Part shown: piece after piece, positions 16,990-25,355 of the stretch
Position numbering within the stretch: position 1 is the stretch's first letter
Layout of the letters: every line of letters starts with the position of its first letter
NCBI GenBank assembly: GCA_900768995.1
Contig: CAAGEZ010000014.1
Coordinates: 12,198-76,197, forward strand
DNA length: 64,000 bases
Direction: 5' to 3'
Origin: Oscillospiraceae bacterium
Lineage (GTDB): Bacteria > Bacillota > Clostridia > Oscillospirales > Ruminococcaceae
Notes under the pieces: model-generated
Database searches by the model: none
Told to the model about the DNA's origin: nothing
The model's input: only the letters and a program-made list of their open reading frames with translations
Translations under genes and position numbers: made by a program

Positions 16990-17027
16990 ACGGGCTCCCG
17001 CATATTTTTGCGGAAGCCCGTTTTTGT
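16990..17027 (+). terminator. Terminator after tyrS
   Basis: ACGGGCT-CCGCA / TGCGG-AGCCCGT stem followed by TTTTTG. Confidence 0.88.
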
Positions 17028-17046
17028 ATTATAATGTTTATCGACA

Positions 17047-18372
17047 TTATCGCAGTACATTCAGAATAACCGTAAAAGCAGTTTTTTCATTATCCGATTC
17101 TGCGGATATGCTGCCGCCGTGCTTTTCGGCAATTGCCTTTGCTATGGCGAGGCCAAGCCCGAATCCGCCTGTGGAGCTGCTCCGTGATGCATCGGTGCGG
17201 TAGTAGCGGTCGAATGTCCGCTCCAGTTCATCGGCAGGGATAGATGTGCCTTTGTTCGACACTGTAAGCTTTACCTTTCCTTTTTTGGAATTTTTTAAGG
17301 AAATATTTATGTCCGAATGTTCAGCGGAATGGCTCACGGCGTTGTCAACGAGAATGTTTATCATTCTCACAAGGCTTTCCTTTTCGCCCTTGACGATTAT
17401 GCCGCTTTCAATGTCAGGGCATATGGTCTTTCCACGCTCAAACGCCACTGCCTCCATCGCCAGACACACGCCCTCTGCCGCTTCGGACAGGTCAACATCT
17501 GTCATAACAGGCGGCTCGTCCGTCCGCTCCTCTCTTGAAAGATAGAGCATCTCGTTTATGAGCCGTGACATCTTTTCGGCTTCACACCGAATATATCCGA
17601 ACCATTTTCCCTGTCCCGCAACCGTATCATCGGGGTTTGAGGTGATAACATCGAGGTTTGCGTTTATGACCGTCAGGGGAGTTTTCAGCTCGTGGGAAGC
17701 GTTTGAGAAAAATACCCTCTGCCTGTTCCACGCATCTTCAATGGGTATGACCGCCCATTTTGACAGCATCACCGACAGCAGGAAAAGCACCGCCAGCGCA
17801 GGCGCAAATATCGCAAGCAGTATTATGAGCAGCCGTCTGAGGGTTGAAAGCTCCTCAGAGCGGTCAAGAAGTATTATCTGCCGTCCGTCAGCCGTATCTC
17901 TCAGCCTGTAGCGGTATGACACTCCGCCTGCGGTTATGCAGCCGTCATTTTTTCCCTCACGGCTGATTATCTCCTTTGCCGCCTCGGTGACAGCGGCACT
18001 TTGCTCGTCGGATTCGTCTGAATCGGAGAAAAAGCGCTCACGGCTGTAAAAAATGCTCTCGATCTCATTTTCACTGTCAAGCTTAACGGTTATCCAGCCC
18101 GATGACATCTGCAAATGCCTTTTGCCGTCGGGACGGTCGGGAATATCCTCGGGAGCGTCATCAGGCGGCTCCTCGTCAATATTCCGTGGGGGCGGAGGAT
18201 TTTCCCATCTTCCGCTGTAATCCAGCGATGAAGCGAAATCTATCATTCTCAGGGCATTCTGCTCCTCGGAGCGGTACATCGAGATGTATATTGCCCCAAG
18301 CACGCCTATTATAACCAGCGTGAGCAGTCCTGTCAGCACAAAAGTGAACCTTGCACGAAGCTTTTTTATCAT
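17047..18372 (-). CDS. Sensor histidine kinase
   Basis: 441 aa. Two helices (about 8-30 and 180-205) bracket an extracytoplasmic sensor region that is Pro/Asp-rich at the start (PPPPRNIDEEPPDDAPED). No clear HAMP. Phosphorylated His lies in NASHELKTPLTVINANLD; the N box NILVDNAVSHS and G box GFGLGLAIAKAIAEKHGG complete the ATPase domain. It overlaps the response regulator gene (ATGA), so the pair is a standard OmpR-type two-component system. The ligand is unknown; the secreted Fn3 protein encoded immediately upstream may be part of the same response. Confidence 0.95.
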   Translation of the reverse strand: MIKKLRARFTFVLTGLLTLVIIGVLGAIYISMYRSEEQNALRMIDFASSLDYSGRWENPPPPRNIDEEPPDDAPEDIPDRPDGKRHLQMSSGWITVKLDSENEIESIFYSRERFFSDSDESDEQSAAVTEAAKEIISREGKNDGCITAGGVSYRYRLRDTADGRQIILLDRSEELSTLRRLLIILLAIFAPALAVLFLLSVMLSKWAVIPIEDAWNRQRVFFSNASHELKTPLTVINANLDVITSNPDDTVAGQGKWFGYIRCEAEKMSRLINEMLYLSREERTDEPPVMTDVDLSEAAEGVCLAMEAVAFERGKTICPDIESGIIVKGEKESLVRMINILVDNAVSHSAEHSDINISLKNSKKGKVKLTVSNKGTSIPADELERTFDRYYRTDASRSSSTGGFGLGLAIAKAIAEKHGGSISAESDNEKTAFTVILNVLR

Positions 18373-19055
18373 ACCGCTCCGTCCTCCTCAAGGGTATATC
18401 CCACGCCACGGACAGTCATTATAGCGGCATTTGACTTTACAAAATCAAGCTTCTTGCGGAGAAATGAGATATACACCTCAACATTGTTGTACTCAGCGTC
18501 GGAATCATAGCCCCAAATTTTGGTGATAAGGGTTTCCTTGCTGAGCACCCTGCCGCTGTTTTTCATAAGGAGCTCCATGATAGAAAATTCTTTCAGTCCC
18601 AGCTTCAGTGAATTTTTGCCGCAGGAAAGCTCATATGCTGTCGTGTCAAGAGACAGATCTCCACAGGTAATTACGTCCGAATTGACTATTGCAGCGCTGC
18701 TCCGTCTGCCGAGAGCCCTTACTCTCGCAAGGAGCTCTTCGGTGGCGAATGGCTTTGTCAGGTAATCATCAGCGCCGCTGTCGAGACCCTTTACCTTGTC
18801 GGATATCTCATCCTTGGCGGTGAACATAAGCACGGGAGTGTCCATTCCCTCTGCACGAATTTTCCTGAGCACCTCGATGCCGGTCATTCCCGGCATCATA
18901 ATGTCCAGCACGATAACATCATATATTCCCGTCAGAGCGTTGTCGAGAGCGTCAATGCCGTTCCCGAAAGCGTCTGCGGTAATTTTGTTCTTTGCGAATA
19001 TCTGCACGAGGGCGTCGGCAAGCTTTTCCTCGTCCTCGGCTATCATTATGCGCAT
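18369..19055 (-). CDS. OmpR-family response regulator
   Basis: 228 aa. Receiver domain (1-120) with acidic pocket EDEE, phospho-acceptor Asp in VIVLDIMMPGMTG and Lys in LTKPF; C-terminal winged helix (about 130-225) with ELLMKNSGRVLSKETLITKIWGYD and VGYTLEED. It should bind DNA as a dimer when phosphorylated by the kinase encoded next. GGGGGCAGAG precedes the ATG. Only about 60 bases separate it from the Fn3 protein gene upstream and I saw no terminator there, so a shared transcript is plausible. Confidence 0.95.
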   Translation of the reverse strand: MRIMIAEDEEKLADALVQIFAKNKITADAFGNGIDALDNALTGIYDVIVLDIMMPGMTGIEVLRKIRAEGMDTPVLMFTAKDEISDKVKGLDSGADDYLTKPFATEELLARVRALGRRSSAAIVNSDVITCGDLSLDTTAYELSCGKNSLKLGLKEFSIMELLMKNSGRVLSKETLITKIWGYDSDAEYNNVEVYISFLRKKLDFVKSNAAIMTVRGVGYTLEEDGAV

Positions 19056-19117
19056 ATCTCTGCCCCCTTTATCAAACTGCTGTAATTATATCAGGCGGGG
19101 CTTAAATAAATCTTAAA

Positions 19118-20254
19118 TCAGTTTGCGGTTTTCTTGCCGCCCAGTGATGATGATGGCTTTGCAGGGGTAGCGGTGGCAGTACCGGAGGTCTTTCCTGCTT
19201 CATATTTCTTTGTGCTTGAATTGTAGCGGACAGCTGCAACCTTGAACTTGTAGCTCTTGCCGTTTGAAAGATTCTTTATAGTGCACTTTGTGCTCTTGAT
19301 GGTCTTGTAGGACTTATATTTGTTTGAAGCGGAATCATAAATGTAAATCCTGTAGCCGTCAGCACCCTCAACGCTGCTCCAGGAAAGTGTCACCTTGGAG
19401 TCGTCTGTCTTGGCGTTTATGCTGTTGGGAGCAGGGAGTCTATATGTGGAATCCTTTTTGGGAGCTGTTTCGGAGCTGCTTTCTCCTGCCTGCTTCTTGG
19501 CAAGGTCGGATACAAATGTGTAGTTTGTTGAGGTCATTGCCGAGAATGACTTGTTGATTATCTTGACGGTGTATGTCTCGCCGTCTTTAAGTCCGGATGC
19601 GGCAACATTTGTGGAGGTCACGCTCTGGCTGAAAACGGTCTTTCCCGAATGATCCTCGATGCTTACTGCAAAAATGTCCCTGGCATTCATAAAGTCATTG
19701 GGGTTTTTCCAGCCGATATAGAGTTTGCCGTCCTTGACTGCAAATGCGACACTCTGGGGAGCACCGTAGTCAGGATATGCGCTCATATCGGAATTTACGG
19801 TAAATTTGCTTGCGGTAGGCACATAGAATGTTGTAAGAGCAGTATCACTCTCGCCTGTTCTGAGAGCAACAACGCAGGCATAGAAATCTTTCTTTGTGTT
19901 GTACTCAACGTCGAAAACGGTCTCGGGAACGAGCACGGCGTTGTATTTGTTGGAAACATAGTAGGTCTTTACAACAGTGCCGTCGGTGGTGCATATCTTA
20001 ACTGCATATGAAGCGGCAGAGGAAACTGCGCTCCAGTTAAGCTTTATACAGCCGTTGAAAAATTCGGGGACTGCATTCTGTACAACGGACGAAACAGTTG
20101 TAGTAGCCGTTGTGGTGGTAGTGGTGGTGCCTGTGCCTGTTGTATTGCCGCCTACAACAGTAAATTCAATTGCTCCTGCGGAGGCAGCGCCGAGGATAGA
20201 AACGGACATTGCGGCAGCCATAAGGGAAGCTGTTATTTTCATAGTATATTTCAT
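19118..20254 (-). CDS. Secreted protein with fibronectin type III domains
   Basis: 378 aa. Signal peptide MKYTMKITASLMAAAMSVSILGAASAGA, then a Thr-rich linker (repeated TTTTTT-like stretches, residues about 38-55), an Fn3-like domain (about 65-160, ...CIKLNWSAVSSAASYAVKI), a middle beta-rich region, and a clear C-terminal Fn3 domain (about 270-365, VTLSWSSVEGADGYRIYIYD ... YKFKVAAV). No sortase motif, dockerin or membrane anchor was seen, so it is secreted or loosely wall-bound. It is the first gene of a likely operon with the two-component system. Confidence 0.85.
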   Translation of the reverse strand: MKYTMKITASLMAAAMSVSILGAASAGAIEFTVVGGNTTGTGTTTTTTTATTTVSSVVQNAVPEFFNGCIKLNWSAVSSAASYAVKICTTDGTVVKTYYVSNKYNAVLVPETVFDVEYNTKKDFYACVVALRTGESDTALTTFYVPTASKFTVNSDMSAYPDYGAPQSVAFAVKDGKLYIGWKNPNDFMNARDIFAVSIEDHSGKTVFSQSVTSTNVAASGLKDGETYTVKIINKSFSAMTSTNYTFVSDLAKKQAGESSSETAPKKDSTYRLPAPNSINAKTDDSKVTLSWSSVEGADGYRIYIYDSASNKYKSYKTIKSTKCTIKNLSNGKSYKFKVAAVRYNSSTKKYEAGKTSGTATATPAKPSSSLGGKKTAN

Positions 20255-20292
20255 AGTAATACCAACCTTTCTGTATTGGATTTTGTAATTAC

Positions 20293-20321
20293 ATTATACC
20301 ATAAACGGAAGCTTTTTTCAA
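20293..20321 (-). promoter_or_regulatory. Promoter of Fn3 / two-component operon
   Basis: Minus strand TTGAAA, 17-base spacer, TATAAT, about 40 bases upstream of the Fn3 protein start. The rest of 20322-20482 is AT-rich with nothing recognised. Confidence 0.7.
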
Positions 20322-20482
20322 TAATAATGACAACATTTAATTTTTTTGTTCCGAATTTTGTTTTTTATCCTGCATATCATCGGAAAACAAAGCATATAAT
20401 AAAAATGCACCCACGAAAAATGGCTTCAGTACGTGACTTACGAGAAATCAGAAATTTTTTTGAAAAAAATTTCAAAAAACCC

Positions 20483-20511
20483 TTGACAAATGCAGATCAT
20501 TAGTGTATAAT
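20483..20511 (+). promoter_or_regulatory. Promoter of tRNA array
   Basis: TTGACA, 17-base spacer, TATAAT. The transcript begins with a leader hairpin GTCGGT / GCCGAC (about 20519-20557) before the first tRNA. Confidence 0.88.
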
Positions 20512-20568
20512 ATAAAAGTCGGTTGGCGATGACGATGAAAAACAACGAAAGCCGACAAGGAAAAATGT

Positions 20569-20644
20569 GGGAGCATAGCTCAGCTGGGAGAGCATCTACC
20601 TTACAAGCAGAGGGTCATAGGTTCGAGCCCTATTGTTCCCACCA
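20569..20644 (+). tRNA. tRNA-Val (anticodon TAC)
   Basis: 76 nt with encoded CCA. Acceptor GGGAGCA / TGTTCCC, D arm GCTC / GAGC, anticodon loop CTTACAA, T arm ATAGG-TTCGAGC-CCTAT. The anticodon stem TCTAC / GCAGA has one A-C mismatch. Confidence 0.95.
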
Positions 20645-20647
20645 CAT

Positions 20648-20724
20648 GGCCTGGTAGTTCAGTTGGTTAGAACGCCGCCCTGTCACGGCGGAGGTCGTGG
20701 GTTCGAGTCCCATCCAGGTCGCCA
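20648..20724 (+). tRNA. tRNA-Asp (anticodon GTC)
   Basis: 77 nt with encoded CCA; anticodon loop CTGTCAC in stem CCGCC / GGCGG; T loop TTCGAGT. Confidence 0.97.
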
Positions 20725-20728
20725 TTAT

Positions 20729-20804
20729 GCGGATTTAGCTCATCTGGTAGAGCGCCACCTTGCCAAGGTGGAGGTAGCGAGTTCGAGCCTCGTAATCCGC
20801 TCCA
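20729..20804 (+). tRNA. tRNA-Gly (anticodon GCC)
   Basis: 76 nt with encoded CCA; acceptor GCGGATT / AATCCGC; anticodon loop TTGCCAA in stem CCACC / GGTGG. Confidence 0.97.
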
Positions 20805-20881
20805 TTTTTTCTCTGCTTTGTATGTTATCTCCGCAGGAGCGGAAATATGGCTTCTCCTTCTTGCAGAGAAAAAACGTCCAA

Positions 20882-20955
20882 GGCGCTATAGCCAAGTGGT
20901 AAGGCAAGGGACTGCAACTCCCTGACCCCCGGTCCGAATCCGGGTGGCGCCTCCA
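20882..20955 (+). tRNA. tRNA-Cys (anticodon GCA)
   Basis: 74 nt with encoded CCA; acceptor GGCGCTA / TGGCGCC, anticodon loop CTGCAAC. The 77-base gap before it shows no gene. Confidence 0.96.
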
Positions 20956-20957
20956 GT

Positions 20958-21000
20958 GAAAAGCTTCGAGTAATTGCTCGGAGCTTTTTATTTTTTTTAT
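20958..21000 (+). terminator. Terminator of tRNA array
   Basis: AAAAGCT-CGAG / CTCG-AGCTTTT stem followed by a long T-rich tract. Confidence 0.85.
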
Positions 21001-21046
21001 ATGCTTTTTACCCGACCGCTTCAGCCTGAAACGGTCGGGATATCTG

Positions 21047-23029
21047 TTATTCAAGGTCAATGTTATGAGTGCAGTATTCGATAAGAGCACTGAGATTGTT
21101 TGCATCAATGCTGTTTATACCCTTTAAAAGCTCTGCTGCCATATCGGGGGAGGAATCTCCCTTGTACTCACTGTCCTTAAGGTACATTCCGAACATAGCC
21201 GCTGCGGAGGCAAGCTTCATTCTGTTTGAGGGTGTCTTGTGATAATAGCTGTCATTGACGGCTGCGGTTATTTCCTTTGATTTTGCGCCCTCTGGGGACT
21301 TGTATCGGATTTTTAAATTGCACCACTCATCTGAGCCTGTGGACTTCTGATATTTGAGAGTGCTCTTTTTGGCAGTGGTATTTGCGGGAATGATTTCATA
21401 AAGCACAGTAATGCTCTGACCTGCGCCAATTTCGCCTGCGTCCTTGCTGTCATTCTCAAAATCAGCGTTTTCAAGGCGGCGGTTATCATATCCGATAAGG
21501 CGATAGGACTTTACCTTGGCGGGATTGAACTCAGCCTGAATTTTAACGTCCTTTGCGGCGGTGATTATGGTCTGTGTGCGCTCGGTTATGAGCACCTTTG
21601 CAGCTTCGGCGGAGCAGTCGATGTAGTGATAGCTGCCGTTGCCGTTGTCCGCAAGAGTTTCCATTTTGTCGTCCTTGATATTTCCCTTGCCGTAGCCCAG
21701 AACGGTGAAGTAAACGCCGCTGTCACGCTTTTTCTCAATAAGCTTTTTGAGCTGGTCGGTGTCGGATATGCCAACGTTCAGGTCGCCGTCGGTGCAGAGG
21801 ATAATGCGGTTGTTGCCGTCCTCAATAAAGCTTCTCTCGGCAAGCTTGTATGCCGCATTTATGCCGCTTTCGCCGTTTGTGCAGCCGTTTGCTTCCATAC
21901 AGGAGGTTATGTCGGCGATAGCCTTTACGCAGTCAGCGTCCGCATTTGCAAGGATTATCCTTTCCTCGCCCGAATATGTCACGATAGAAATTTTGTCATT
22001 GCCGATCATATTTTCCGAGAGCATTTCGATGGACTGCTTTACAAGAGGGAGCTTATCCTCGCTGTCCATAGAACCGCTCACATCAACGAGAAATACAAGA
22101 TTTGAGTCGGGTATCTTTTCGGGAGCCTTTGCGGTTATGCCCAGCTGCAAAAGCTTTGCATTCTCGTTCCACGGGCAGTCGGCAAGCTCGGAATAAACGG
22201 AAAATGTGTCGAGGTCCCGTGTATATTTGCCGCCGCTTTCGTAGTCATAATCGAAATAATTTATCATCTCTTCAATGCGAACAGCGTCCTCAGGAACATT
22301 GCAGCCGTCATTTATGAGCCTGCGGATATTTGCGTATGAAGCTGTGTCAACATCTGCGGAGAATGTGGAAACAGGGTCGGTGGAGGCACTTTTATATCCG
22401 CTTTCCTCGCTGTGGGCATATTCCTCGGTGTTGGGATAATAGGGGAGATATGCGTCGCTTTTCTGCACAGAGCTTGCTGCGGGAGCTTCCTCTTCATATA
22501 CATAATCGGCTTCCTCTGCGGCAATTTCGTCATATCCCTCGTCATATCCGTCCCCTGCGTCAAGGGCATAGCAGATATCATGGTTCTGACGGAATTTCAG
22601 CGTTATCTCATTTGAAGAGCGGCTTGCGATTTTCGTGTCGTTGTCATCATATGAAACAGCTCTGATGCAGAAAGATGTGGTGGCGTTATAGGTCACGTAA
22701 TAGCTTGTGTTGTAGGTAGCGCCTATCTTTTCGTAGCTCTTTTTTCCTGCGGGCTTTGCGTAGATGTAGTAGAGCAGAGCGTTGTCAACGGGCTGCCATT
22801 TCAGTGTGCGGTTATTAAATGAGGTGTAGTAATCGCACTCCCTGCTTTCGGCGGAAAGCCTGGGCTTGGTTTTCTGGAATCTGAGTATCGCCGCCTCATC
22901 ATCCTTTGCGGAGAAGAGGGTGGGAAGCTCATTCATATCAATATCAGAACGTGCCTGTGCGGGGAATGCACCTGTGCAGCCAAGTGCAATGACTGCCGCC
23001 ATTACAGCGGAAAGCTTTTTCATTTTCAT
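21047..23029 (-). CDS. Secreted VWA-domain protein (YfbK-like) with N-terminal Fn3-like domain
   Basis: 660 aa. Signal peptide at 1-27 (MKMKKLSAVMAAVIALGCTG...AQA). Residues about 60-150 form an Fn3-like domain (NRTLKWQPVDNALLYYIYAK). After an acidic linker comes the conserved block that precedes VWA in YfbK-type proteins (about 215-285, PVSTFSADVDTASYANIRRLI ... EEMINYFDYDY), then the VWA domain (about 305-480) with MIDAS DVSGS and the second-site Thr/Asp in ILCTDGDLNVG, and a C-terminal DUF3520-like region. VWA domains bind protein ligands via a metal ion. Substrate unknown; likely cell surface or secreted. Confidence 0.9.
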   Translation of the reverse strand: MKMKKLSAVMAAVIALGCTGAFPAQARSDIDMNELPTLFSAKDDEAAILRFQKTKPRLSAESRECDYYTSFNNRTLKWQPVDNALLYYIYAKPAGKKSYEKIGATYNTSYYVTYNATTSFCIRAVSYDDNDTKIASRSSNEITLKFRQNHDICYALDAGDGYDEGYDEIAAEEADYVYEEEAPAASSVQKSDAYLPYYPNTEEYAHSEESGYKSASTDPVSTFSADVDTASYANIRRLINDGCNVPEDAVRIEEMINYFDYDYESGGKYTRDLDTFSVYSELADCPWNENAKLLQLGITAKAPEKIPDSNLVFLVDVSGSMDSEDKLPLVKQSIEMLSENMIGNDKISIVTYSGEERIILANADADCVKAIADITSCMEANGCTNGESGINAAYKLAERSFIEDGNNRIILCTDGDLNVGISDTDQLKKLIEKKRDSGVYFTVLGYGKGNIKDDKMETLADNGNGSYHYIDCSAEAAKVLITERTQTIITAAKDVKIQAEFNPAKVKSYRLIGYDNRRLENADFENDSKDAGEIGAGQSITVLYEIIPANTTAKKSTLKYQKSTGSDEWCNLKIRYKSPEGAKSKEITAAVNDSYYHKTPSNRMKLASAAAMFGMYLKDSEYKGDSSPDMAAELLKGINSIDANNLSALIEYCTHNIDLE

Positions 23030-23156
23030 AATGCATTGTCCTTTCTGTGATGAATTTGAACGTTCTGTATAATATACAATTCACATATGGAAAATTTTTC
23101 ATACAAATATAGATTTGGCAAAATGCATAATCAAAGCATTCCTAAATGTAATATAT

Positions 23157-23190
23157 GCACAAAAAGCTCCCGCCAGAGGGCAGGAGCATT
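23157..23190 (-). terminator. Terminator of TauE / zinc-ribbon / J-domain operon
   Basis: Minus strand stem GCTCCTGCC / GGCGGGAGC followed by TTTTTG. Confidence 0.8.
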
Positions 23191-23192
23191 CT

Positions 23193-23966
23193 TTATTTTA
23201 AGAAAATATTTACAGTCATAATTGCCAGTCCAAGAATCGCCAGTACCACGCCCGTAACACGGTTAAGCGTTTTGGGAGAGGCTTTGTTAGCAAATCTTGC
23301 GGCGATCTGCGCAAAAATAAGGGTGAACAATACGCAGAGAACAAGCACCTTTATATCGGGCAACCCGTCAATGACCATATGGGACACAGCACCCGTCAGA
23401 GCCGTAAAGGTCATAATGAATACGCTTGTGCCCACAGCGGTCTTAAGCTCATAGCCGAGAACGCTTGTAAGGATAAGGAGCATCATCATTCCGCCGCCTG
23501 CACCGATAAAGCCGCAGATAAAGCCTATGAGACTTCCGCAGACAAGTGACTGTATGACACGCTTTTTTCCCGAAACGCTGTTCATCGTTTCCTTTGTGGT
23601 CATAACGGGCTTGACGATGAACTTGATGCCGAGGATAAAGGTCATACAAACGGAAAAGCCGCCCATTGTGCTGTTCGGCACAAGGCTTGATATGTAGCTG
23701 CCCACCATCGTGAAAACAAGGACAGCCGCCATCATTATAAGACCGTTTTTAATATCGAGATTTTTGTTTTTGCCGTATGTATAAGCGGAAATTCCGCTTG
23801 CGAGCACGTCGGAAGCAAGGGCAATTCCCACCGCCTCATATGCAGGGATATCGAGAAATGTTACCAGCATAGGCGTGATGACCGCCGCAGCACTCATTCC
23901 CGCAAAGCCCGTTCCAAGCCCCGCTCCAAGCCCTGCCAGCAGACAGACTATCAGTATTTTTATCAC
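23193..23966 (-). CDS. TauE/SafE-family sulfite/anion exporter
   Basis: 257 aa with about eight helices in two similar halves. The family glycine signatures are present in each half: GLGAGLGTGFAGMSAAAVITPML near the N-terminus and GFICGFIGAGGGMMMLLIL in the middle. Members export sulfite, sulfonates or related anions; the substrate cannot be read. The start overlaps the stop of the zinc-ribbon gene upstream (ATGA), so they are co-translated. Confidence 0.9.
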   Translation of the reverse strand: MIKILIVCLLAGLGAGLGTGFAGMSAAAVITPMLVTFLDIPAYEAVGIALASDVLASGISAYTYGKNKNLDIKNGLIMMAAVLVFTMVGSYISSLVPNSTMGGFSVCMTFILGIKFIVKPVMTTKETMNSVSGKKRVIQSLVCGSLIGFICGFIGAGGGMMMLLILTSVLGYELKTAVGTSVFIMTFTALTGAVSHMVIDGLPDIKVLVLCVLFTLIFAQIAARFANKASPKTLNRVTGVVLAILGLAIMTVNIFLK

Positions 23967-24379
23967 AAGCTCTTCCCCTTTATCTTAACAGTGATCTTCT
24001 CGCCGCATCTGGGGCATACAGCCGTGTGAGCGCCTGCTTTTTTGGGCAGTCTCAGATATGACTTGCATTTGCTGCATTTTTTGTAGCAGTGTTCCTTGTC
24101 AGTGAGCATTGTCTTTGTCATTCTGAATTTTTTCGTCACCTTTTCCTCAAACCGCAGATATGCCTGATTTTCAAGGCTTCGCTTGTACACATTCTTTGAA
24201 AAACAGCGGAACATCGACCAGAAGAAAAGCACCCAGCTGAGAATGCCAAGAATTACGGAATGTGCGAAAAGATTTATTACCGCCAGCACCATAAATATGA
24301 CCGCAGAGACCCTGTAAAGCCTGTCAGGGCCACTCCTGCCGTACATAAAGGCGATGAATTTGTTTCTGAGCTTATCCAT
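23963..24379 (-). CDS. Membrane protein with C-terminal zinc ribbon
   Basis: 138 aa. Two hydrophobic helices at about 25-65 and a cytosolic C-terminus with a four-Cys ribbon, CSKC ... CPRC (residues about 104-125), likely holding one zinc ion. No enzyme motif. Sits between a J-domain protein gene and a TauE-family exporter in one operon, overlapping the latter. It may assist membrane-protein assembly, but this is only suggested by context. Confidence 0.7.
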   Translation of the reverse strand: MDKLRNKFIAFMYGRSGPDRLYRVSAVIFMVLAVINLFAHSVILGILSWVLFFWSMFRCFSKNVYKRSLENQAYLRFEEKVTKKFRMTKTMLTDKEHCYKKCSKCKSYLRLPKKAGAHTAVCPRCGEKITVKIKGKSL

Positions 24380-24413
24380 ATGTTATGACCTCGGTTCATT
24401 ATATTATAGTGTG

Positions 24414-25124
24414 TTACCAAACAAGAATACTTGCGAAGAACGAAAGTATCATTCTTAATACGAAGCTGAGAACGAGCAGGATAGTGAGACCTGAAAGTAT
24501 GGTGGGGATAATCCGTCTCATACGGAGAGTGTGGTCATACTGCTTGTGATACCTTGCCGAAAGCTCCGCATAATCGGGGTCGGAGGGGTCACTGCGCCTT
24601 GCCGCATCGGCATACTGAACGGCACTTGCATAATCGCCCGTTCCGCTGCTGACCTGAGCGGCATAGTAGTACCATTTTCCGCCCCTCATCACCATTCTGT
24701 TGAGGATAGATGCCGCAGAGGAGAAGTCGCCCTCGGCAATGTATCTGCTTATCTTCTCATAGGCTTCGCCCTCGTCCATCTGTGAAGCGGCTGTACCGAA
24801 GCCGAATGCACCGAAGAACGAATTGAGAAAATCGTCCATATCGCCGTAGGAATAATAGGTCTGTCCGCCTGTGCTTTGACCGTATGATGAAGAGCTGTAT
24901 GACTGCCCGCCGGAGTATGATGAGCTGCTTCCGTAGGGGTCATACTGCCCCGATTTTATCATCTCATAGGCTTCGTTTATCTCGCTCATTTTCTTCGCCG
25001 CCACGGGGTCGTCGGGGTGAAGGTCGGGGTGATACTGCTTTACCAGCGCACGATACTTTTTCTTGATCTCGTCATCAGTCGCATTTCTCGGTATCCCCAG
25101 AACCTGATAAGGGTCAACGCTCAT
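24414..25124 (-). CDS. J-domain (DnaJ-like) membrane-anchored co-chaperone
   Basis: 236 aa. N-terminal J domain (1-65) with the diagnostic HPD in VKQYHPDLHPDD. Then a Ser/Tyr/Gly-rich linker (about 70-95, many SSY and GGQ), a short helical TPR-like region (about 110-185) and a C-terminal helix at about 205-232 that anchors it in the membrane. J domains stimulate DnaK ATPase. It lacks the zinc and substrate-binding domains of classical DnaJ, so it is a dedicated membrane-site co-chaperone. First gene of the operon with the zinc-ribbon and TauE genes. Confidence 0.88.
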   Translation of the reverse strand: MSVDPYQVLGIPRNATDDEIKKKYRALVKQYHPDLHPDDPVAAKKMSEINEAYEMIKSGQYDPYGSSSSYSGGQSYSSSSYGQSTGGQTYYSYGDMDDFLNSFFGAFGFGTAASQMDEGEAYEKISRYIAEGDFSSAASILNRMVMRGGKWYYYAAQVSSGTGDYASAVQYADAARRSDPSDPDYAELSARYHKQYDHTLRMRRIIPTILSGLTILLVLSFVLRMILSFFASILVW

Positions 25125-25355
25125 AATCCTTGCTCCGTCCTTATAAAAAGTGTATTTTAAAAGTATATTTCTCTTGCTTTTATTGTAGCATATACGCCCT
25201 GTCCCGTCAATGATTTTAACCTAATTTTCATTTAACTCTCATTATAATAAGATTAACTTGTATTTATATTAATGTATATGAAACAATTCTGCAATATAAA
25301 TCTTCCCGAAATGTGATATAATTATACTTTAATGTTGAATATGGAGGCAGTGAAA

